Below, piece after piece: positions 38,072 to 50,000 of a stretch of DNA of 64,000 bases (within the stretch, counting starts at the first letter, position 1; each line of letters starts with the position of its first letter). The translations under genes and the position numbers were made by a program. The DNA comes from Dermacentor variabilis (taxonomy: Eukaryota > Arthropoda > Arachnida > Ixodida > Ixodidae). The notes under the pieces are model-generated. The model did not search any database. It was not told the DNA's origin and saw nothing but the letters and a program-made list of their open reading frames with translations. The DNA is taken from positions 52,452,255-52,516,254 of the forward strand of contig NC_134576.1 of assembly GCF_050947875.1 (NCBI RefSeq), given 5' to 3'.

Positions 38072-41000
38072 AATATTCACCTAGGCCATTTCCAATAGAA
38101 TCGCAGCTGCACTTGACTTCAATCAACCAACATGACAGGCTTACTTTAGGAAAGGATATTGACACGTGTATGAATTGTTTATGCATTTCCGCGAACGTTT
38201 TTCCCTGGCAAATTTTACAATGTTACCGCTCGGCGCATGACGTGCCTTCATGTGTCGGAACTTTCTCCACTGTTGTCGCCGCCTCTTTAGCGAAGTAATC
38301 TTGTCTGTAATCAGAATTCATGCGCAACGATAACAGGGGAGTACATTCGAGCCCGCACGCGAACTCCAACGAGTACGCCGGAATGCAAGACGAGCCGTGT
38401 ATGAATGGCCGACGCGCCCGATAGATCCGATATTCCATGATCGCCGACTGTGCTCGCCACTATCGTTGTACTTTGAGTGTCACTTGGGAACATGTTTGCT
38501 CAGCAAAGAGACAGTTCTTGCTGCTGTCTGGTTCTTCACCGTCGCTACAACGTGACAATATTCAGCAGTGAATCGCATGCCATATCATTAATAATGCGAA
38601 TAGAAAATATGCATAACACATAGATCATAAAAAAGAACCTTTGATTCACTTAAGATAGCAGCAGTCATGGAGGCACTGCATATTCAGGGAGTAAAGAAAG
38701 CGTGCGTGAATATCTTACCAAATTTGAAATTCTTTAAATATGAAATATTTAAAACTGTAGAGTTACTTTAATCCTCCACAAGAAAAGTGGAAAAACACCT
38801 ATCACGAAAGCTATCAGACTAGGAGAGGCAATCTCTCCAATGCTGTTTACTGCATGCTGTGAAGTGTGAAGCTGTTACTATAAGAAGGATTACGAGTGAG
38901 TGTCAGTGGCGAATATGTCGGCAACTCATGGTTAGCAGATGACTTCGTCCTGTTCAGCAACGATGGGGACGCGTTGTAACATACGATTGAGGGCCTTAAT
39001 TAGCTGAGAAAGTGTAAGAATAGCGTTGAAGATTATTATGCAGAATATATGTTAATGTTGCATAGCCTGGCAGGAGAAGCAAGCATTCAGCATTGACAGT
39101 CAGCCTCTAGAATCTGCAAGAGTAGGGCACTTAGACCAATCAGTCACACGTGACCTTAGTTAGTTAGGACACGCACGCACGCACGCACGCGCGCACGCAC
39201 GCACGCGCGTGTCCAGTTCCCTCTAAACGCCCAGTTACCTGGTTTATACCTTCTAATTTCTAAGAATGAAGGTTGGCTGATTCAGTTAATAAGTATTGAC
39301 TATGCCTCATCCCCTTTGTTTCACATAAAGTGTGATCCGTGTTGATCTACCGACCTTTAATGCAAACTACTTATACCCTTTTCCGGTCATTGGTTCGTTC
39401 TATCATGTGGAGATTGACGTGCTTCCAATGCCCTTTAAAAAAAGCTTGTTTTTAACACCTAAAGTCCAAACAAACATGTGATCGTGAAGGCTAGATGAAG
39501 GTGCCACATTCAAATGCTGCTTTAAGAATAAGCATTAGAATTTGAAGGCGTTGACCGGCTGTCCTAATGTATACGGCGCCCTCCCACCAAATGGATACCC
39601 TTATGTGCTTGGTGCCCCTGGTAGCAGGTACCAAGTTTTTTATGGGGTTAATTCTTCTATCTCCTTAAAGCTAATGGTATGTTTCAAGCTCTTACTTGAA
39701 GTAGTATCCGTTAGTATCTCTACTTGCCTTGACAGGTTACTTAGTCATGGCAGGTAAACTTTTTAAGTATATCATGGCCTCTATATGAACACTTAGTTTG
39801 TAAATGAGTATCATTTGTTTGTGGCGTGCACCCATTCGCGTTAACCTTTATTTCTGTTTTTCAAAGAAAGCCCCCTGAAAGTCTCCCACTTGCATTCCAC
39901 GGCAGTATTGCTCCGAGTGAAGTAATTGTACCTGCATGATGACCAGATTTCCTCATAAATATGATACTGACGCGCATACTAGTTTGCCTTCTTGCGGTGA
40001 CCGCTGATCACCTGCTAAGAAGTGTTAATGCTATAGCTTAATTGGTGCAAGATGCACCTGAAAATTCGGAACATTCTCGACTGTTGTCGCCGAATCTACC
40101 TTCTGTCTATACTGTTGCCTAACATTGCATAATCAGATAGTATACGCGAAGGGAATAGCGTTATAAATTCTGGAAAATACCCGAGCATCAGCGATTATGC
40201 TGGAACCTTCGTTGAATCGTGCCTAATTAGCTGGCGTGCTTCACCCGCACGTCAGATTTGCAGTCGACGCCTGCACTTGCAACTATATATAGTTGCGTTT
40301 GAGTGTAACTTAGAAGGGTGATGCTTTGGGCTAGTTCGTTTTCCATTTTTTATTGCGCAGTACAGCGCGAAGCAGGGACCTTGTATTGCGTCCCTTGTTC
40401 CTGCTTCGCGCTGTACCACACAATCTAAAATTTGAGTGTAACTTGTCCTTGTGGGTACAAGTTCGCCCAATAATAAAGTTGGTTTCGCGACTGTCATTTG
40501 TGCGAGGGTCTGATGCTTCACCGTCACGACAATGTGACTATACAATCCCGCCATATGTTGTGTTGGCCTGAGGAGAAAAAAAACAAAAAAAAAACAACAA
40601 CGATAGCCTGCACTGAGTTTCGTGATATTTGTGTATTACACGACTAATTATTGGTGTCACAAACTCTCTATCCAAAGTATTTTCGTCTTCGTCTGTTTGT
40701 AAATAACAACGACGTGTTCCGGCTGTTTGTCGGGACACATTCTTCACTAGACAGTAGTGTGGCCAGGAGCAGCTGTGTGATATATGTGCACTGTCGCTGT
40801 CTGTTCTGTAGATCGTGGTGCTTAGACGCGTTCACCTTCTACCAACGCCTGGCGGAGAGCGCCGACTCCAATGAACTGGGTCTGGCCGTCGTTCCGGCTT
40901 ACATCCTGAAGGAAGAGCACACCGTAAGTGCAGGTGACTTTCCGATCGTAATTTAACCGGCACTTGAACACAACGATGTTGAAAGAAGATATACGAGGGC

Positions 41001-44000
41001 GAATCAGAAAGTCATTGCCGACATTTTCGATTAGCCAGAATAAGGTACATACAGGTAATTACATATATGCGTACTATTGTACGTGCCTTGCACAATTTGT
41101 TTCAGGTAGTACTCACACCGCTTCAGACATGCGTCCCGCCGCAGCACTAAACTTGAGATGGTAGAATACGTCCGCCTGACTTCAGAACCACCGTCGGACT
41201 GCTGTCTTGGTTTCATCGTTGCTCGTGAATTACTGTCCTACCAGGAACTTCTTCAGTGGACCGAAAACGTGAAAACACTAGGGGGCAAGGTGCGGACTCT
41301 ATGGTGGGTTGTCCAGACTCTCCGTGTGAAATGACCGGAGCTTGTCGGTGGTTCTGATTGCCAGATGAGAACTCGCATTGCCGCGGAGGCTAACTACGTT
41401 GTCCACAGCGAGGGCCCCTCGGCGTTTTCGCCTGATGGCAGCCAGCAGACATGCCAGTGTGGAACAATAACTGTCGGCATTGGATGGCTGCACCTTGTGG
41501 CATGAAATACAGCAGGAGCGATCCTCGGCGATCCCAGAAGACGCACGCGGCCTCCCCGAACGCCCATTGCCATGCAAGTCTTCACGGCCTTTTGCGAACT
41601 CACAACACAACCACCTAATATTTCTCAAAGCGAGAAGCCTTTTCCCATACATGGGCTGCATTTCTCTGCGGATTTCAATGGGCGTTCGTCCCTTGCACCA
41701 TAGAAAACGAACGACATTTAGTTGCTCGTAGGCCGTGGACACGTGAAGCACAACCGCCATCTTCAACAACTGACAGCAGCGCTGTGCCGCCGAGCTACCG
41801 GAGGATAAGTCCGGGCCGATCCAAGAAAGCTCTACTGCTGCGAATGGTTATGTTGACTTCGCATTTACCGCTGCAATTTGGTAGAAAAATTAGGGAAGAG
41901 GCTTTCTGATTCGCCCTCGTAAGTCATAAAACATTTCAATTCTTTTTGGCTGTCGACGATGTGGAGTCTCCAGTGTGGTAGGAGAATTCTATAATCACTG
42001 CGAAAGAAGTTCTGCACGAGGCGTAGGAGTACATATGAATGACATAGAATGCTTATTCGTGCGTAAACAAGCAAAGACATGTGAAATGCAGTCCGCATAA
42101 GCCTTATATAAGGTTTGTTTGTGTGCGTAGTACCTAAACAGTATAGCAAAGCGCAATATGTAGAAAAGAAAATCGCAAGAACTATGATAAGCAAGTATTT
42201 AATAAATTTATGTAGTCGGATAAGAAATTGGCACTTTCTCGCGCAGACGAAGCATTGCGCTTAGCGTTGCGCCGAAGCCATCTCAGAGCTCGTGTGGGGG
42301 AACACATAATAATAATATTTGGGGTTTTACGTGCCAAAACCACTTTCTGATTATGAGGCACGCCGTAGTGGAGGACTCCGGAAATTTTGACCACCTGGGG
42401 TTCTTTAACGTGCACCTAAATCTAAGCACACGGGTGTTTTCGCATTTCGCCCCCATCGAAATGCGGCCGCCATGGCCGGGATTCGATCCCGCGACCTCGT
42501 GCTCAGCAGCCCAACACCATAGCCACTGAGCAACCACGGCGGGTGTGGGGGAACACAGTTAGCCCAGCTGCAGGTGTCGCAGCTCGGTCGGAGGCCGCCC
42601 TCTCCCCCGAATTCCCCAGCACAACCGTAACCACGGTGTAAGAAGTATACAGTATATTCGTACACCGTGACCGTAACTCAACCATCTAAGTACGTAACTC
42701 AACCATCTAAATAAGTGTAGCTAGTTCTTTATGCACTAAATTAGCTTTTCCAGGTCAAACTCGCCTGTAGAGAACACCTTAGACAACCGATCAATTATGC
42801 TAGAGATATTTAATATGTGTAGTTTAAGATTGGTGCTGTATAGCTCCGATGTGATGAATCTTTAAATCCACTTGGAATAGAGTTAACTACAGTTTGATGG
42901 ATCCACCCCCTCCCCCCCCCTCTCACTCCTCGATCCTCTTTTTTAGATAATATTCAGATAATGTTGGCGCCTCATGTGGCTCCAACTGCTACTTTTAAAC
43001 ACTTAGGATTACCACATATAGTCTCGGAAGAGCACTTGCACCGCGAATCTACGAGGCAATGACCCAATAAATTTATGCGATAACTTATGCGATTTATGCG
43101 TTTTCTGTGCACTACAAAAATAATGAAAACATGACCTGCATGGAGAAAAGTTTTGGAATTTCTGGAGGCCTGTACATACTGAGTATGTTGTCAACACTGC
43201 TTTCCAGCCACGGCCTTTATACGCCGACGCATTCTTCCACTACAGAGACCTGACGGAAAGAGAACGCGCATCGTTCTCCCCTAAATATAGGTGAGTTCTA
43301 CCATGCGCATCACTCATAAAACCCCGTACCGGGAAAAGCTGAAGCTGCTGCGAACTTCGTCAAGAAAAAAAAAGTTAAAAAAAAGAAGGAATCGCCTACT
43401 GTTGGTCTCCATCTAGATTAAGCGCTAGGACGAGCGTGTCGTTCACAAATTTAATCAGCTAATCAAGGACGAGGCTGCAAAACGTTAGTGTTCTTAAAAA
43501 ACATTTTGAATATTTAAGCACGTTTGGGAAGTGTGCTTTAGTGCGCGATCTTTTTTCCTATCACCTCTCGTCATGAACCTTGGACCGTCGAAGAGTTTGT
43601 GGGAAAGCCAGCTTTACAATAGAGGCAAACGTTTCCAATTTATTCCGCATGAAATCGCTGAAGAATCGCGAACAGCTGCCTTTAGTCTCGATCACCAGTG
43701 TTAGTGTCATTGAACTTGGCAGACGTAGTCTAAAGACATGTTTTTTTTTTACAGTTAAATACGCAACATGAACGTAACGTGACAGTGCTTGAACCTTACT
43801 CATGGTAAAACCGCACCGGGGCCGTGTGCAAAGGGCGCAGGCAGTTTTACCACGAATAATTACCAACTCCCCCAATTTTAAGTTCACTGTAATGTGACCT
43901 TCTGAACTCTGCACAAGGACTGCCACTTTGAGTGGAGAATTCCGCCAACCATGATGCACAGGAGCAACAGCAGGAGTAACCACAGGGTGACCAACAGTTC

Positions 44001-47000
44001 GCTCCTCAGCTGTTAATCTACAATAGGATGAATGGTTGCGGCAGAGAAAAAAGTCCCCAAATTTACTAACACCTTGGTCACTTTTAGCAGTGGCCGATCC
44101 AGGGAAAGGAGGGAGTGGTCACAGGGAACCGGGCTCTCCTCAAGATACTATTCATCTACCTTTACACCCTCCTCCTGCCTTACCTCCACGTGTAACCAAT
44201 TCCTTGCATATGTCTGCATAGTATGGTGGATGACGGTGCTAGTTGGTAACCTATACTAAACTTGAACAGCGCAAAAACAACGCGGGGAAAATATAGCTGT
44301 TCAAATAGTCCCGGCACCTTCAACTACAACATGAGCCTCGCGTCGTTGTCAGGAAGAGAACATGGCGGGTATTGTACAGCGTCGGTCACGTCGTGGACTA
44401 TTTGTGGAAGGGCGAAGTGCGGAGCCTCCGGTCCCCGCTTGTCCCCGTGCTGCTCTTGCGTTGTTCACGTTGAATGTCAACAGATCTATAACTCTAAAAC
44501 AAACGTGTGTATTTTCATCTACGCAGCATGAGAACCAAGCTGCAGACAGACCACATATTCTCTCGTTTCAGGTACGGCAGCTACGTGACTTCGCTGACTA
44601 TTGAATGCAAGAAGTTTCTGCCGTACCTCATGGAGCGGTAAGTGCTGTCGCCGAACTCGTAGCGTTCGGAAACGGCAGCTCGAAAACTCTGCGCATGCAT
44701 GTAAAGACCACCTATTTCAACGCGGACATAAACTGTTTGCAATAACCTCTTAGGTAGTACTGTAAATGTTTGAAGGGTCACTAGAGAGAAAAGTAAGCCG
44801 ACATGTATTAGCAGAATACTCTTTTACCATACTAAAAGCCCAGTCTTAGGGTGAGAGGAGCTTTAATAAACCGGCAAAGACGCACGAACAAAAGACAGGA
44901 ATCCACGCCGCCCTGAAATTTCCACACCAATTCACCGTCCTAGATTTTTACGCTGTCTGCTCCGGCCTAGCTATTTTTTTTTATCACTAAAGATTGACTA
45001 GATTGTCTAAAAAAGGACTGAAACACTGACCTTAGCAAGCTTCGAAAACTATTGCTGTGCCATAACTGCCCAAATGAGAAAAAAAAATTCAACAATATCC
45101 ACGACGTCAAACTGTCGTACACGGGCGCTCACATTTTGGCGCGAAATGTTAAAAAGCAGAACTTTGACGTTTATGCACTGTCTGATTAGTCAACCTCGTT
45201 CTGCGAAATGACAGAAAATGCAGTTCTGGAAAGTTATTGTATGAGACCAAATTACAGCAGTGATTCTTTTTCGTGTATCTCTGACTACTAATAGGCATGT
45301 TTGTTTACGAGGAAATTAACAACACGTAATTGTTACAGTGGTTGGAACTTCCCTGGCGGAGTTGCAGTTCACAGCTGACATTTCTACATATCGTCTTACA
45401 ACATTTTTCTTTTTTCTATTCTGGCCTAGACTTGAAAGCCGCGGAGGACGCCTAATGCAGCGCAGAGTGAACAGCCTGGAAGAGGTTAGTTCCGAAGTGG
45501 CCTTTGAAATCGAAAGCGCCGAGTTCCATCCTCCTTGATATGGTGTGAGGATGGGACTGCTTTTTTCTTTATGCCCTTCTCATAGATAGAGGGGTTGGTC
45601 TGTAATTTGGTTCAATGCGATTAGCATTCATAGGGTACATCACGAACTTTGCATTGCCTCATTGAAACCGATCCATCTAGGGACTCGGCCCCTTGGTTGC
45701 ACACGCCGAAAATATTTGCGTTTACAAGTTAGTGTGGACAGTTGTTGAATATGTGACACACCACCTGCTGGATGGTTGCGCATTTTTTTGCAGCTGGCAG
45801 GCGAATACGACGTCATCGTCAACTGCACAGGCTTTGGAGCAGGTGCACTCGTTTCCGATCCCAAGGTGCATGCCGTTCGAGGCCAGACGATCAGGGTGAG
45901 AGTTTTCGTGTATTAAGAAGCACGCTATTCGTTTTCTTCGCCTTTCCTCTGAAGCGTTCCTTTTTATGTCAAATTTTTTCGAGGTTGTTGAATAAGTCGC
46001 CTTTATACTTTTATTTTTTTTTGGAGTGGGCGCGTCATCTCAATTTCTGCTTAGTTATATTTGTTTTTTCACTGAAAGTCATAATAGAGGGCGACCTTCC
46101 GAACACTTTGGCAACACTGAAGCGAATATCGATACATATATATTAAAGAGAGGACCACAGCATTGCGGGTCATGCTGGCCTAAATAGGACATGATCAAAG
46201 GCACGTTTTTGCGCACCGTTCCAGACACACGTGAACGTGAAGTCAACCTTACTATAAAATTGAATGGTAATTTAGCAGTGAATGCGAAAGAAAATGCGTT
46301 AGCATTACGTCGCACCTGTTTGAGATCCCGGATCCATGTTTAAAACCGCGTTGAACACATTGCAAATTGTTGTTCAGGCGCTGAATCAACACAATGTTCA
46401 TTGGTGCTCATATTCCCGGTGCAAGCACACGATGATATGCGCTGCCTTATACAGGGTATATTCGCGGGCTTCTTTCACGCTGGGAAAAACACTTTTATGT
46501 AGCACGTATTGAGCAACAGCAAGCTGTATCGGGAGTACTTGAGGTTGCTCTACAATTTCCTCATTGACGCATTCCATCTGATTATAATGTTTGAGAGGTT
46601 GGTGAAATAACTAAGACTAATTAGGTCATTAGGCGGAATGCAAAATAATAATACGAGTATCTCCAAGCGACGACAAACAACATTGCCTCGGTTCTGTCTA
46701 GCTACGTGGCATTTGCAGATCTTTAATTATTGGCACATGATAGTTGGAATATCCTGCATATCAATAAGAAAGAGGCAAATCGACGCGTACATGCAGTCAA
46801 CTGCGATAGATTGCGCAGAGTGAGATCCGTGAAAAAGCTGCATATTTCCGGAGACTATAGGCATACATAATGGTGTCAGAAAATTCAAGCCTGTAGGAGC
46901 TACAGAGAACAACATAACGTTGCACGGCTTTGTTGGTCCCGTAACTGCTCTCAAATTTAGCATTTGCTTAGATCATGTGGCGCGTAAACTCTTGCCGTCC

Positions 47001-50000
47001 ACTGTGGAGTCCTGTCCCCTTGTTGTCGTGTTGTCGCCATGCATTCCGTCACTCAACAACACATGGCCTGCTTGTCTGGCTTAACTGACTGAATCCATTC
47101 CACCCTGTCTGTGATCGCTTTATTTGTTTTTCTTTTCTTGCGTATGACGTCGTCCGGGAAAGGAAAGGGAAGCATTGAGATGGCGTGTCAGGCTGCCCTT
47201 TCTCCCACTGATGTCTTCTTCTCGCACCAGGTGCACGCCCCTTGGATCAAGCACGCCATCGTCGCAGGCGAAGACTTCCACGTGATACCAAAGTGAGCTA
47301 TTCCAGTATCTTGGGCCACGGTACTAGTTAGCGCCGACATTCCGAGCGAATGGCGCAGCCTTTAACGTAAATTTTTCTTTTCGCACCCACATTTACCGCG
47401 TAGACGTATACAGCGGGCTCAACACAAGTAGGGCACTGTAATCGTATCGTTCTGTCCTTCGCTTGACCAGCAACCACGCGGCGATGTCGCGAACGCTAAG
47501 TTGAGAGTCGCAACTTCGTTGTGACGCGAATACCATGATGACATTAGCGACTTTTCATTTCTTTTTTCGCGTCAAACTAAGGTGTTCGACCTCTAAACAC
47601 TAGAAAAAATGCTGGCGAAATCCTTGCTATATCCTCCACCGCGGTCTCTCCGCGGGCGTCGAGGATCCTCCTTGCTTAGTAGGTACATCGACAACTTGTT
47701 TTCTAGGTGTTGGAGTATTTTTGTTGTTTTTCATGATTAACCAAGTTCTGAAGAAAAAAAGAGAAAAGAATTGGATCAAGCGCACATTCTGGAATACGTG
47801 TGAAGCGAAGCTTTCGTGAAACGGCTAATCAAATGCTATAATTTTTCGCATTTTTGTTCCTGTGTGTTTGACGTAATCGAAAACCGACGCGCGCGCATGC
47901 GCTGTGGCGCGGTCGCACTGCGCTATGCGACACACGCCGCGATCAACCCCAACAGAAAGTTGGCATTGGAACCATAAACGTGCACGCACGATTGTAGCCC
48001 ACTTGTTAGAGCATCTGGGGCTGCTGCATCTGGGGCTCACGTCGCTGCTGTGCAGGGAGACTGAGGTTAGACCTCACCATTGGACCATTGGGCCCATAAT
48101 TTGACCTTTTTTTTTTTTAAGTGCAAGCAATTCGGCCAAACAGCGACAGCACCTAATGGCCACGCTCAGTAGTTCGGGAGTGCTCGTAAAGGAAGCTTCG
48201 TTTTAATATTAGGTAACCGTTAAGAAAGAGTGAACCGGCCTCCTGCAGGACGAACGCACATCTCGCAGAACAAGCGCGGCCACGGAACGAATCAAGTCCA
48301 TTCTACGATGCCCCACTGAATACATATTTGTGGCTAGGCCGGCAGCGGCCTGAGACGGCGCGAGGGTTCCGATTTGGTTGTGAGGGCTGAATGTGTGAAC
48401 AGTTTTGGTTCACGAAAGAGAGTCCTGAAGGTTGTGTGGAAAGAGAGCCTGTTGTTGACGACGAGCCTTCCGCGATATCGTGCTTGCTGGTCGACCTTGC
48501 CGAGATGAGTCATAGCGCCATAACTGACACTGTCACTGTGCAGTGTGTCGTCATGTTTTCTTTTTACGTTTTAACCTGCGTTGTCCTCATGAACCTATTA
48601 TTGAGTAACTGTGCTAGAGCCTTGTGGGAACCGGCGAGGTGCATGCTAGTCTTAGGGGAATCGTAGCAAGTTCCTTGCTTTATTCGTAGATTATTACAGA
48701 TTTTTCTCGCTTAATAAATAAGCTGTTGTGTTCGAGACCTCGAACAGGGTATGGTATGTTGACGCTCTCCGAACGCGGTACAGCTAAGAAATTAAGCTAC
48801 TGCCCATCTAGCTAAAATCCCTCAATGTTATGTCTGCTTTTAATACGATCTGTCTATACCTTACGCCAAGAACGTTCTCTTTCGTCCCTTTAGAAAAAAG
48901 CATAAGTACATCCTGATTGTCATTATGGTTACGTGTACCAATTTGCACCAAACGCAGCATCGATGACGTCATGCTGGGAGGCACCAAAGACGTCGCAGAC
49001 ACTTCTCTTATTCCGGACAGGGACATCGCAAGGAAAATCTGGAACGGCTGCCTGCAATTCGTACCAAGCCTCAAAGTAAGTTTTCCTTTTCTACTGCGAA
49101 AAATGGCAATGCTAGGTACTCCCTAATTATTACCTATTCGCGGGATAGTTACATCATCTCATCGAACGGTTCAGTATCGTGGCATGTAGCGCTCGCCATG
49201 GTGGCTCAGGAACTACACCGTGAAAAGTTGCACCCTTTAGTGTGTGTCTCGTCCCAAAACAATACTCCTTGTCTGTCTTGCATCGTGGCGAGCTCAACCA
49301 AGTTTTCTGTAATGACTATCTGGCCATTTCCGTGGGCTGACCTCGAAGATAGCGCAGTCTCAAAATGTGTGTCGATTCCGAGCATATCGGTCTAAACATA
49401 TGGGATGATACCGAAGGTTGTGCAGTCTCAATGTTTGTGCTGATGTAAAAGGTTGAACAGTCTAAAAATGCGGGCCGATCGTGAATGTAGAGCTTTTCTG
49501 ACAAGAATTGCAAATGTTAACGCTCACGTCGTTCCTGACTTGCAGGTACCGGGTGCATAGGGTTAAACAAAAACACGCAAGATAGATGACCATTCTAGTT
49601 TGCGGAGAAAGACACGTCCCAGGGGGTGCAAACATTTGTTTAGAGTACATCGTCTCACTCCGATAAGAAGGGAATTTGGTCGGGTGAATTTACAGAAGGG
49701 AGAAGTTCACCGGCGCGTCCAAGGGAGACCATGCCACGCGACGGGGACAACAAACCTTTGTCAGGTGTCGCAGCGTGGTCGATCTGTCATGGGGACAGAA
49801 AAAAGATGGAGGACGCTTAAGCTTCACATTTAAAAGATCCCTGAGTGCTTCTACCACTTTCCGGCAGCTGGAGCGTATGTAACCGTAATGTTTACCGGGA
49901 AACGCTGGCCACGAATTTTATGCACGAAGGCGGTCTTTCTGATAGAAACGCAGCCTCTTGCGTGGGCCCTGATATATGGATGATGGATGATAGATGTTAT

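Noticed and set aside
42479..42542. Possible tRNA gene from good A and B boxes
   Set aside because: Part of a SINE: the head lacks a proper cloverleaf and is followed by the SINE body and target duplication.
43561..43983. 140-codon minus-strand frame inside oxidase intron 3
   Set aside because: No recognisable domain, and lies antisense in an intron; most likely chance.
47983..48040. tRNA-like stretch TAGCCCACTTGTTAGAGCATC
   Set aside because: Only an A-box-like half; no B box, no anticodon stem and no acceptor stem could be found downstream.
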